NCBI GenBank assembly: GCA_011523485.1
Contig: WTGR01000158.1
Location: 1-7,480, forward strand
Length of the DNA stretch: 7,480 nucleotides
DNA from: Acidobacteriota bacterium
GTDB taxonomy: Bacteria > Acidobacteriota > Vicinamibacteria > Vicinamibacterales > UBA8438
Direction of reading: 5' to 3'
The notes under the pieces are model-generated. The model did no database searches. It was not told the DNA's origin and saw nothing but the letters and a program-made list of their open reading frames with translations. The position numbers were made by a program, and so were the translations under genes. This document shows positions 1-5,613 of this stretch, in pieces (position 1 is the stretch's first letter; each line of letters opens with the position of its first letter).

Positions 1-804
1 CCGCTGCCGATCGAGAACGACCCGCGCGCGGTGTTCGAGCGGCTGTTCGGCACCAGCGGCAGCACCGATCCGGAAGCGCGCCGCGAGCGGCTGCGCCGCG
101 ACCGCAGCATCCTGGACGCGGTCGGCGCGGAGCTGCAGGACCTCGGGCGCGTCATCGGACCGGGCGATCAGGTGAAGCTGGACGAGTACCTCGACGCGCT
201 GCGCGATGTCGAGCGCCGCATCCGCATGGCCGAGGACCAGAGCGCGCGCGAGCTGCCGGTCGTCGATCAGCCGGTCGGGGTTCCCAACGACTACCAGGAG
301 CACGCGCGGCTGATGATGGATCTGCTGGCGCTGGCCTACCAGACCGATCTGACCCGCATCAGCACCTTCATGCTGGCGCGCGAGGTGAGCGGGCGCGCCT
401 ATCCGGAGATCGGGGTGTCCGACTCGCACCACCCGCTGTCGCACCACCAGGACGAGCCGGCCAAGCTGGAGCGGCTGCACAAGATCAACGAGTACCACTT
501 CCGGCAGTTCGCCTACCTGGTCGAGAAGCTGGCCGGCCTGCCGGAGGGCGACGGCACGATGCTGGACTCGACGCTGTTCCTCTACGGGACCGGCATCAGC
601 GACAGCAACACCCACTTCCACGACGACCTGCCGATTGCGCTGGTCGGCGGCAAGGCGGCCGGGATCGCGGGCGGGCGCTACATCCGCTACGCGGACGACA
701 CGCCACTCGCCAACATGCACATCACCATCCTGGAGAAGCTCGGGGTGCCGATGGAGTCGCTCGGCGACAGCACCGGGAAGGTCGACCGGTTGACGGGGGT
801 GTGA
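1..804 (+). CDS. DUF1552 (HXXSHH motif) protein, 5'-truncated by window edge
   Basis: The frame is open from base 1 and ends at TGA 802-804, giving 267 residues. This is the C-terminal part of a protein that in this family is usually well over 400 residues long, so the true start and any export signal lie upstream. The family signature is visible at residues 141-149 (D-S-H-H-P-L-S-H-H), which contains the HXXSHH motif that names the Pfam family. It is followed by the family-typical stretch 'LFLYGTGISDSNTHFHDDLPIALVGG'-like region near residues 194-220, with more conserved histidines. Family knowledge: these proteins occur in Planctomycetes, Verrucomicrobia and Acidobacteria, typically beside DUF1592/DUF1588 cytochrome-like proteins, and the biochemical role is unknown. 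The next gene encodes an exported haem protein, which fits that association. A GTG at position 31 is an internal codon here, not a start. Family assignment is firm; function is unknown. Confidence 0.9.
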   Translation, partial: PLPIENDPRAVFERLFGTSGSTDPEARRERLRRDRSILDAVGAELQDLGRVIGPGDQVKLDEYLDALRDVERRIRMAEDQSARELPVVDQPVGVPNDYQEHARLMMDLLALAYQTDLTRISTFMLAREVSGRAYPEIGVSDSHHPLSHHQDEPAKLERLHKINEYHFRQFAYLVEKLAGLPEGDGTMLDSTLFLYGTGISDSNTHFHDDLPIALVGGKAAGIAGGRYIRYADDTPLANMHITILEKLGVPMESLGDSTGKVDRLTGV

Positions 805-851
805 AGGAGAGGCGCGTTGCCGAAACCGTGCCGGCGCGGGCGAGGCTGATC

Positions 852-857
852 GAGGAG
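852..857 (+). promoter_or_regulatory. Ribosome-binding site deciding the cytochrome start
   Basis: GAGGAG lies six bases before the GTG at 864. It supports that codon over the in-frame GTG at 801, which overlaps the stop of the preceding gene and would put a charged, non-signal stretch of 21 residues in front of the signal peptide. Confidence 0.6.
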
Positions 858-863
858 TTGAAC

Positions 864-1361
864 GTGAGACAACGTCGAGCGCGATGCGCGGCACTCGGGC
901 TCGTCGCTTCGGCGGCGCTGGTAGTAGTCGGTGCGGGCCTCCCGGCGAGTGCGGGCCTGCGCGCGCAGGACGGTCCGAAACCCTACCCGATCTACACGGC
1001 CGATCACCTGGCCGGCACCATGGAGACGCTCGGCCCGAACTTCGCCGCGGCGGTGCGCGCTCTCGAGGCGGCCGACTACCCCGCGGCGAAGGAGCGGCTC
1101 GCGCGCGCGCGCGAGCAGCTCGCCACCACCATCACCTTCTGGCGCCAGCACGAGCGGGCGGACGGCACAGGCTTCGTCCGGACCGCCGTCGGCGCGATGG
1201 ACGACCTCGACGCGGCGATGTCGGCGGAAGTCGTCGACGCCGCGGCCGCGTCGGGCTTCGCCGCCGAGGTGCAGGCGACCTGCAACGCGTGTCACGCGGT
1301 CTATCGCGAGCCGGACCCGGAGGGCGGGTTCCGCCTGAATGCAGCGGTGCTGGAGCCGTAG
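864..1361 (+). CDS. Exported cytochrome c'-like haem protein
   Basis: A 165-residue protein with an N-terminal signal peptide: a basic stretch (MRQRRAR), a hydrophobic core at about residues 9-26, and a likely cleavage after P-A-S-A near residue 30 or after L-R-A near 34. The mature part is alanine-rich and helical, with a single haem c attachment motif C-N-A-C-H at residues 140-144 close to the C-terminus. A helical domain with one C-terminal CXXCH is the arrangement of cytochrome c' (four-helix bundle), and the length fits. The expected role is a periplasmic haem protein involved in electron transfer or in binding small gases; the partner is not visible. It lies 59 bases after the DUF1552 gene on the same strand, probably in the same operon. 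The longer start at 801 would give 186 residues with a GTGA overlap, but the signal peptide and Shine-Dalgarno sequence favour 864. Confidence 0.82.
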   Translation: MRQRRARCAALGLVASAALVVVGAGLPASAGLRAQDGPKPYPIYTADHLAGTMETLGPNFAAAVRALEAADYPAAKERLARAREQLATTITFWRQHERADGTGFVRTAVGAMDDLDAAMSAEVVDAAAASGFAAEVQATCNACHAVYREPDPEGGFRLNAAVLEP

Positions 1362-1368
1362 CCGCCGC

Positions 1369-1390
1369 GCGCGGGCCGACTTTCCCGCGC
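1369..1390 (+). terminator. Stem-loop after the cytochrome gene
   Basis: GCGCGGG (1369-1375) and CCCGCGC (1384-1390) form a perfect seven-pair stem with an eight-base loop, beginning eight bases after the stop codon. No T-run follows, so this is either a non-canonical terminator or a 3'-end stabiliser. The position at the end of the DUF1552-cytochrome unit supports a 3'-end role. Confidence 0.42.
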
Positions 1391-1442
1391 ACCCTTCCGG
1401 CGAAAGCTGTTGTCCGGTATTCCAGCGCAGACCTCACGGATC

Positions 1443-2183
1443 ATGGACCAGCACGCGACGATGCACACCGGGCCTCTGGGTTCCACCATTCATGTTCTCC
1501 GCGCCGATGCCGCGACCGTGGCGGCGCTTGCGACGATCGACTGGAACCGGTGGTTTCCGCGGGTCTGCCTCGACCCCGTTCGGGGTTTCATCACGTTGAT
1601 GACGCCCTCGCGACTGCACGAGAACCTGGCCGAGATCCTCGTGCACGTGGTCGACACCGCCGGGTCGGTCGTGACAGGCGCTTCGAAGGGACTGCTCTCG
1701 ACCCGTCTCCGGGGGCCGGCAGAGCCGCCCGGCACGGGGATGGAGCCGGACTGCGCCTTCTACGTCGGCGAGCGCGCCCGGGGCTATCAGGCGGCACTCC
1801 TCGAAGGCGAGGCGGCGGCGGACGCCTTCCTGGAGCGGACAGCACCCGATCTGGTGGTGGAGGTGGAGATCACCAGCGCCGACGAAGGCAAGATTGGACG
1901 TTACGCCGAGCTGGGTGTACGTGAGCTATGGCGGCTGCATGGCCGAAAGGGGACCCGCGATCTGCGGGTCGACTTCCTCGCGCTTCGAGCCGGAACGGAC
2001 CCGCGCCGGGTTCCCGCTTCGGACCTTCTCGGCGGTCTCACGGCCGACGACGTCTGCGAGGCGGTGGACGGCGTGCGGTTCAGCATGACCGCGCAGGAGC
2101 GAATCGACGCAGTCGCCCGTGTCGTGCGCCGCCGGCAGCGATCCAGCGTGCGGGTGCGCGAGGCGGAAGTATCGTACCGCTAG
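1443..2183 (+). CDS. Uma2-family endonuclease-like protein, tandem copy 1
   Basis: A 246-residue protein of the Uma2 (DUF820) family, which has a PD-(D/E)XK restriction-endonuclease-like fold. Typical landmarks are present: an R-G-x-I-T-L-M-x-P-S-x-L-H segment near residue 50, E-P-D with D103, then P-D-L-V-V-E-V-E (D136 to E142), a lysine at 150, and G-V-R-E-L-W after it. These acidic residues plus lysine are the presumed metal-binding catalytic set; the family's biological role is poorly known. The C-terminal 40 residues are arginine-rich, which could aid DNA contact. It is about 80% identical to the next gene, from which it is separated by 49 bases. The start is uncertain: ATG 1443 is used, but TTG 1410 and ATG 1461 are in frame and none has a clear Shine-Dalgarno sequence. 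Similarity to copy 2 becomes continuous from 1461. Confidence 0.85.
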   Translation: MDQHATMHTGPLGSTIHVLRADAATVAALATIDWNRWFPRVCLDPVRGFITLMTPSRLHENLAEILVHVVDTAGSVVTGASKGLLSTRLRGPAEPPGTGMEPDCAFYVGERARGYQAALLEGEAAADAFLERTAPDLVVEVEITSADEGKIGRYAELGVRELWRLHGRKGTRDLRVDFLALRAGTDPRRVPASDLLGGLTADDVCEAVDGVRFSMTAQERIDAVARVVRRRQRSSVRVREAEVSYR

Positions 2184-2975
2184 TCGGGGTGCCCGTCGTC
2201 GCGTCCGGACCCGGCCAATGACGTAGAAGGAAATGGTCGCGACACGTTCCACGACGATGCAGACCGGGCCGCTCGGCTCGACCATTCATGTTCTGCGGGC
2301 CGATGCCGCCACGGTGACGGCGCTCGCGGCGATCGACTGGAACCGGTCGTTCCCGCGGGTGTGTCTCGATCCGGTGCGGGGCCTCATCACGTTGATGTCG
2401 CCATCGCGCCTGCACGACGACCTCGCCGAGATCCTCTCTCATATCGTGGACACGGCAGGCTCCGCGCTGACCGGCGCGTCGAAGGGGTTGCGCACGACCC
2501 GTCTCCGCGGGCAGGGCGAACCGCCCGGCACGGGGATGGAGCCCGACTGCGCCTTCTACGTCGGCGCACGCGCCCGGGGCTATCAGGCGGCTATCGTCGA
2601 GAGCGAGGAGGCCGCCGACGCCTTCCTGGAACGCACCGCACCGGATCTCGTGGTCGAGGTGGAGATCACAAGCCCCGACGAGGGCAAGATCGAACGCTAC
2701 GCCGGGTTGGGCGTGCGGGAGCTGTGGCGGCTGCATGGTCGAAAGGGGACCCGCGACTTGCAGGTGGACCTTCTCGCACTCCGGGTCGGAACGCCGGCGC
2801 GTCCGATCCATGCATCGGTCGTCCTCGGCGGCCTCACGTCCGATGACGTCTGCGAGGCGGTCGACGGCGTACGGTTCAGCATGACGGCCGAGGAGCGTAT
2901 GGACGCGGTCACTCGTATCGTCCGCCGCCGGCAGCGGGCCAGCGTGCGGGTGCGCGAGGCCGACACGCCGTATGC
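1461..2975 (+). repeat. Tandem gene duplication (two Uma2 units of about 0.72 kb)
   Basis: The segments from about 1461-2180 and 2257-2975 align along their whole length with few or no length changes. Long near-identical DNA stretches include the part around the E-P-D motif and the part coding for the E-L-W-R-L-H-G-R-K-G-T-R-D segment. Similarity fades just before the conserved ATG and at the C-terminal tails, so the duplicated unit is essentially the gene itself. Confidence 0.85.
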
Positions 2976-2991
2976 CGCGCGTTCCGGTTGA
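2233..2991 (+). CDS. Uma2-family endonuclease-like protein, tandem copy 2
   Basis: A 252-residue Uma2/DUF820 protein, paralogue of the gene just upstream. By eye about 44 of roughly 238 aligned residues differ. The presumed active-site residues are all kept: E-P-D with D105, P-D-L-V-V-E-V-E (D138 to E144) and the nearby D-E-G-K. The region corresponding to residues 195-210, just before L-G-G-L-T, is the most divergent block, while the V-C-E-A-V-D-G-V-R-F-S-M-T-A segment after it is unchanged. The start ATG 2233 has GAAGG only two bases before it, which is too close for an ideal site. ATG 2257 is the codon that matches ATG 1461 of copy 1 and may be the true start. No helicase, methylase or antitoxin partner lies beside the pair, so a restriction or toxin role cannot be inferred from context. 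Confidence 0.86.
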   Translation: MVATRSTTMQTGPLGSTIHVLRADAATVTALAAIDWNRSFPRVCLDPVRGLITLMSPSRLHDDLAEILSHIVDTAGSALTGASKGLRTTRLRGQGEPPGTGMEPDCAFYVGARARGYQAAIVESEEAADAFLERTAPDLVVEVEITSPDEGKIERYAGLGVRELWRLHGRKGTRDLQVDLLALRVGTPARPIHASVVLGGLTSDDVCEAVDGVRFSMTAEERMDAVTRIVRRRQRASVRVREADTPYAARSG

Positions 2992-3019
2992 CCGGCGCAC
3001 CGCGGCCGGACCGTGCGTG

Positions 3020-3118
3020 CACTAGCCCACTAGCCGCCGGGGCGAGCGTGCGCGCGGCCAACTGGATTCGGGTGGGTGAGACCTGCGGGCGAGGTCGGGG
3101 GGACCGCGGGCACTAGCC
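3020..3118. repeat. Three CACTAGCC repeats, two in direct tandem
   Basis: The 8-mer CACTAGCC occurs at 3020-3027 and 3028-3035 with no gap, and again at 3111-3118. It contains CTAG, a tetranucleotide that is rare in most bacterial genomes; elsewhere I noticed it mainly at TAG stop codons (2180-2183, 6717-6720). The function is unknown. Confidence 0.6.
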
Positions 3119-3560
3119 GGCTCCCGCACTGTCCGGTGAAGCAGCACATAGTCGGCCCGCTGCTGCATCAACTTCGCCCGCGGCTCGTCGAGTGTCGAGC
3201 GGGCGTTCGTGGCCTTCACGAGCACCTCGATGGCCTGCCATGAAAGGGGGCCTGGTGGTAGCGGCGCGCCTTCGTGCGGAGGGGCCGGAACCCGCCCGAC
3301 GCGTTCGGGCAGGGTGTAGCCGCCGCACCCACTGGTATGCGCCCGAAGGGCGCTTGACGAAGTAGCTTCGGGAACGTCGGTGGCGGCGACGATTACGTGA
3401 CCACGTTGCGGTTCGGCAACGTCTGCGTGCCGATCTCGTGTAGCGACGACTGGAACTGTAGCGGCATGTCCAGGTGGCGGTCTTCGAGGAGCAACAGCAA
3501 CGCATCGGCCCGCCTCCGGATCAGAGTGACGACGCGCCGGGCCGGCTGAGGAGGGGAGCA
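3110..3560 (-). pseudogene. Possible frame-broken gene remnant, unrecognised
   Basis: Reading the minus strand from about 3560, one frame gives a natural-looking helical stretch (around R-R-R-A-D-A-L-L-L-L-L-E-D-R) running to a stop at 3393-3395. A different frame then reads on from about 3410 to about 3110, including a stretch around W-Q-A-I-E-V-L-V-K-A-T-N-A with high G/C at third positions and normal amino-acid mix. Neither part has a good start with a ribosome-binding site, and the two are joined only if a frameshift is assumed. I do not recognise a family. It could equally be chance open frames in GC-rich DNA. Confidence 0.22.
3548..3558 (+). promoter_or_regulatory. Strong ribosome-binding site of the small membrane protein gene
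   Basis: GAGGAGGGGAG lies directly before the ATG at 3560. This purine-rich Shine-Dalgarno tract is the best in the window and is the main reason for accepting the short gene after it. Confidence 0.65.
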
Positions 3561-3916
3561 TGGGGGAGCTTGTCTGCGGGGTCGTCGCCGGCTGCCTGCT
3601 GGCGGCTTCCCCTCCGCTCACGCTCGACGGCCGGGAACTGTCGCCGGTTGTCGAGGTCTGGAGGCCTCAGGAGCCGGCCGCGCCGGCAACCGTGTCCGAC
3701 GACGAGCCGGTCGCGGGCAGTACCTCCACGAGGCACCCGATCCTCATCGGCGCCGTTGCCGGCGGCATCGGCGGCTGCCTCTATGGCGCGGCGATGGGGA
3801 CGGTGACTTCCGACATCACTCCGTCCGGATCGTGCGTGGTGAACGCGCTTGCCTTCAGCGGGATCGTCGCCGGGACCGTCGCGTTCGTGAACTGGTACAA
3901 GGACGCGGCGCCGTAG
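3560..3916 (+). CDS. Small glycine-rich membrane protein, unknown function
   Basis: A 118-residue protein. Residues 1-19 form a hydrophobic N-terminal segment that may be a signal peptide, though it lacks the usual basic residues; a Cys at position 12 is not in a clear lipobox. Residues 20-59 are polar and proline-rich, with acidic D-D-E at 47-49. Residues 61-82 are a hydrophobic, glycine-spaced segment (G-x-x-x-G-like, I-G-A-V-A-G-G-I-G-G), and residues 92-111 form a second hydrophobic segment ending in W-Y-K. The two segments look like a glycine-zipper hairpin in the membrane. I do not recognise a named family; short proteins of this plan are common in Acidobacteria-like genomes. It stands alone, convergent with the methyltransferase gene on the other strand. 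Confidence 0.68.
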   Translation: MGELVCGVVAGCLLAASPPLTLDGRELSPVVEVWRPQEPAAPATVSDDEPVAGSTSTRHPILIGAVAGGIGGCLYGAAMGTVTSDITPSGSCVVNALAFSGIVAGTVAFVNWYKDAAP

Positions 3917-4012
3917 GCGTGCCGGGAACCGCCCATTTCTCGTCGTGTGCCGGGTCCATGTTGATCCAGGGCGGGTATTGCGGTGCGGGAGAAACACGCT
4001 GGCGGCATCCCT

Positions 4013-4768
4013 TCAACGGGCACGCAGCACGAAGAACTCGTAACCGTAGAAGTCCCCGTAGGCGCGCCAGACGTCCATCTCGTGCTGACACTGGTCCGCC
4101 AGGACCCGCGCGTCCGGCGCGTCGGCGTAGCGTTGCCGAAACGCCGTCACGTTCTGCTGGAGGGGCCGGTAGTAGTCGTCCCACCAGGCCGACGCGGGGA
4201 GCGGGAAGTGACCCACCGTGTCGTACCCGCACGCATCGATGGCCTCCAGAAGGGCTGCCGCATCGCGGATCGCGGGGTACTCCCGCTGCCAGAACGCCGC
4301 GCATTCGGCGGGCCGGTTCGGCTTTCTCCAGCACACCTCGGTCAGGGCGATGTGTCCGCGGGGTGCGAGCAGCCGGCGCCAGCCACGCAGGCCGGCTTCG
4401 AAGCCCATGCTGTAGATGGCGCCCTCGGACCAGATCAGGTCGAAGCAGCCGTCGGCGAAGTCGAGCTTCCGCATGTCGGCCACGCGGGCTTCCAGCCGAT
4501 CCGCGACGCCGAGGCGATCCGCTTCGCGGTTCAGGGCGTCGACGAACGGCGGGTGGTTGTCGACGGCGACGATGCCAGCCGCCGTGTTGCGCGCCAGCAC
4601 CAGGGTCTGACAGCCGGTGCCGCACCCGATGTCGAGCACGCGCGTCCGCGCGCCGACGCCGGGCACGAGCGCCAGGGCCCGGAGCGTGCTCGCGGTGTCT
4701 CCGGGTCCCTGCCGGGGCAGTCCGCTGAACAGCTCGAAGAACAGCGTCGTCATTCGGTCCGGCGTCAT
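4013..4768 (-). CDS. Class I SAM-dependent methyltransferase
   Basis: A 251-residue cytoplasmic enzyme expected to transfer a methyl group from S-adenosylmethionine; the substrate is unknown. Motif I is V-L-D-I-G-C-G-T-G at residues 44-52, the acidic residue after strand 2 is D70 (V-A-V-D-N-H), D98 lies in the V-A-D-M segment, and the motif IV region is F-D-L-I-W-S-E-G-A-I-Y at 109-119. The N-terminal F-F-E-L-F-S-G-L-P-R-Q-G-P-G-D stretch and C-terminal Y-G-Y-E-F-F-V-L resemble, from memory, a methyltransferase group with solved Bacteroides structures of unassigned function. ATG 4768 is chosen because GGAGGG precedes it by seven bases on the minus strand; a longer frame to 4882 would run into the hydrolase gene. 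It follows that gene by 38 bases, so the two are probably co-transcribed. Confidence 0.9.
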   Translation of the reverse strand: MTPDRMTTLFFELFSGLPRQGPGDTASTLRALALVPGVGARTRVLDIGCGTGCQTLVLARNTAAGIVAVDNHPPFVDALNREADRLGVADRLEARVADMRKLDFADGCFDLIWSEGAIYSMGFEAGLRGWRRLLAPRGHIALTEVCWRKPNRPAECAAFWQREYPAIRDAAALLEAIDACGYDTVGHFPLPASAWWDDYYRPLQQNVTAFRQRYADAPDARVLADQCQHEMDVWRAYGDFYGYEFFVLRAR

Positions 4769-4788
4769 GACCGCCCTCCGAGACGGCG

Positions 4789-4803
4789 GGGTCGGAGCGA
4801 CCC
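4789..4803 (-). terminator. Perfect hairpin between hydrolase and methyltransferase genes
   Basis: GGGTCG-GAG-CGACCC is a perfect six-pair stem with a three-base loop in the 38-base intercistronic gap, three bases after the hydrolase stop (TAG at 4809-4807). No T-run follows, and the next gene's ribosome-binding site begins within about 15 bases. It may attenuate transcription partly or protect an mRNA end rather than stop transcription fully. Confidence 0.42.
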
Positions 4804-4806
4804 TGC

Positions 4807-5460
4807 CTACTTCAGGCCGTGCCGGGCCTTGAACGCGGGCCAGTCGCGTTTCAGCTCCAGGAACGCATCGAGATCCGCGCACCGCAGGAACGGATTGGTC
4901 CGCTTCTCGAGCGCCAGGGTGGAGCTTGGCCGCACGCCGTAGTCATGGCCCGGCCAGATGGTGGCGTCGTCCGGAAAGGTGTCCATGACACGCTGAAGAC
5001 TGTTCCACTCGGTCGCGGCGTCCGCGTCGTTCCCGGTGCCGCCCACCTTGCCCACGAACACGAGGTCTCCCGTGAAGAGCAGCCGGTGCGTCGGCTCGAA
5101 GAGGACGAGGTGGTCCGCCGCGTGCCCCGGCACGTGGAGGCAGTCGAGGGCCAGCGCGCCGATCGACAGCAGCGCCCCGTCGTCGAGCCGGACGCCGGGG
5201 TCGACCGGACAGGCGGGATGCGCGGCCACCGCCGCCCCGGTCAGACGCACGGCCTCGGCGTTTCCTTCCGTGTGGTCGGGGTGTCCGTGGGTGTTGACGA
5301 CGTGCGTTACCGCGAGTCCCTGCGCGGCGGCGCGCTCGGCCAGCACCGCCGGCGAGTACGAGGGGTCGATCAGGACGGCGGCCCGAGCGTCGCGGTCGCC
5401 GAGGAGGTAGCCGAAGTTCCGGTCTCCACCGGTGCGGATCTGTTCAAGAACAAGCTGCAC
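4807..5460 (-). CDS. Metallo-beta-lactamase-fold hydrolase, glyoxalase II-like
   Basis: A 217-residue cytoplasmic metal-dependent hydrolase. The binuclear metal site is complete: T-H-G-H-P-D-H gives H58, H60, D62 and H63; H113 lies in G-H-A-A-D-H; D132 lies in F-T-G-D-L-V-F; and H172 lies in W-P-G-H-D-Y-G. The N-terminal G-G-D-R-N-F-G-Y-L segment and the T-N-P-F-L near residue 190 are typical of glyoxalase II (hydroxyacylglutathione hydrolase)-like proteins. It is shorter than classical GloB of about 250 residues and lacks most of the C-terminal substrate-binding domain, so a thioesterase acting on another thiol ester is equally possible. The start is a GTG without a Shine-Dalgarno sequence, preceded by an AT-rich stretch, which hints at leaderless translation. 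It is the first gene of a two-gene unit with the methyltransferase. Confidence 0.88.
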   Translation of the reverse strand: MQLVLEQIRTGGDRNFGYLLGDRDARAAVLIDPSYSPAVLAERAAAQGLAVTHVVNTHGHPDHTEGNAEAVRLTGAAVAAHPACPVDPGVRLDDGALLSIGALALDCLHVPGHAADHLVLFEPTHRLLFTGDLVFVGKVGGTGNDADAATEWNSLQRVMDTFPDDATIWPGHDYGVRPSSTLALEKRTNPFLRCADLDAFLELKRDWPAFKARHGLK

Positions 5461-5478
5461 GATTGTATATTTTATGAT
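5461..5478. promoter_or_regulatory. AT-rich island, candidate divergent promoter
   Basis: These 18 bases are nearly all A/T in otherwise GC-rich DNA, between divergent genes. On the minus strand TAAAAT (5474-5469) resembles a -10 box eight bases before the hydrolase GTG, which would put the transcript start at or within a base or two of the start codon (leaderless). On the plus strand TATGAT (5473-5478) is one base off the -10 consensus. I see no good -35 box for either, so assignment is tentative. Confidence 0.4.
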
Positions 5479-5550
5479 CCGCGCGGTTGCGCGGGTACGG
5501 TGCCGGGGTACGCTGCGGCAGGGCGTCTCCCGGACGCTGGCGGGAGCCAG
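5477..5550 (+). promoter_or_regulatory. Cluster of inverted repeats in the propeller gene leader
   Basis: Several potential stems lie close together. ATCCGCGC (5477-5484) pairs with GCGCGGGT (5489-5496) around a GGTT loop, with one G-T pair. GCGTC (5523-5527) pairs with GACGC (5533-5537). CTGGC (5537-5541) pairs with GCCAG (5546-5550) around a GGGA loop of GNRA type. CTCCC (5527-5531) can instead pair with GGGAG (5542-5546), which excludes the last two. The first could be an operator next to the AT-rich island; the others could be RNA structure in the leader. No known riboswitch class is recognised. Confidence 0.35.
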
Positions 5551-5613
5551 AAGATCCGACCGCGGGAAGCTTGGTACGCCAGGACACTCACGAAGGAAAG
5601 GGAAGCGTGAACC

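Larger units (their letters stand above)
2992..3559. other. Gene-poor stretch with short repeats and possible decayed coding DNA
   Basis: No intact gene is convincing in these 568 bases. Three copies of CACTAGCC occur at 3020-3027, 3028-3035 (back to back) and 3111-3118. A perfect six-pair hairpin, GCGCCC-GAA-GGGCGC, lies at 3339-3353. The minus strand carries two stretches with coding-like composition in different frames (see the pseudogene entry). The region may be a degraded gene between the Uma2 pair and the small membrane protein gene. Confidence 0.5.

Noticed and set aside
884..1924. A 346-codon plus-strand open frame across the cytochrome and first Uma2 gene
   Set aside because: It runs out of frame through two well-supported genes and its product is a low-complexity Arg/Gly/Ala-rich sequence typical of shadow frames in GC-rich DNA.
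1443..2991. Restriction-modification or toxin-antitoxin system built on the Uma2 pair
   Set aside because: No methylase, specificity subunit, helicase or small antitoxin gene is adjacent; both neighbours are unrelated.
2080..3000. A 306-codon minus-strand open frame opposite the second Uma2 gene
   Set aside because: It is the antisense of a gene with clear family motifs; the tandem repeat makes the same antisense pattern appear opposite copy 1.
3020..3118. CRISPR-like or mobile-element ends from the CACTAGCC repeats
   Set aside because: The units are only eight bases, without regular spacers, and no transposase or cas gene is nearby.
4769..4882. N-terminal extension of the methyltransferase to 4882
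   Set aside because: It would overlap the end of the hydrolase gene and cross the hairpin; a good ribosome-binding site supports ATG 4768.
3983..4942. A 319-codon plus-strand open frame opposite the methyltransferase
   Set aside because: The minus strand carries complete SAM-binding motifs; the plus product has no recognisable pattern.
4819..5610. A 263-codon plus-strand open frame opposite the hydrolase
   Set aside because: Antisense of a gene with a full metal-binding residue set.
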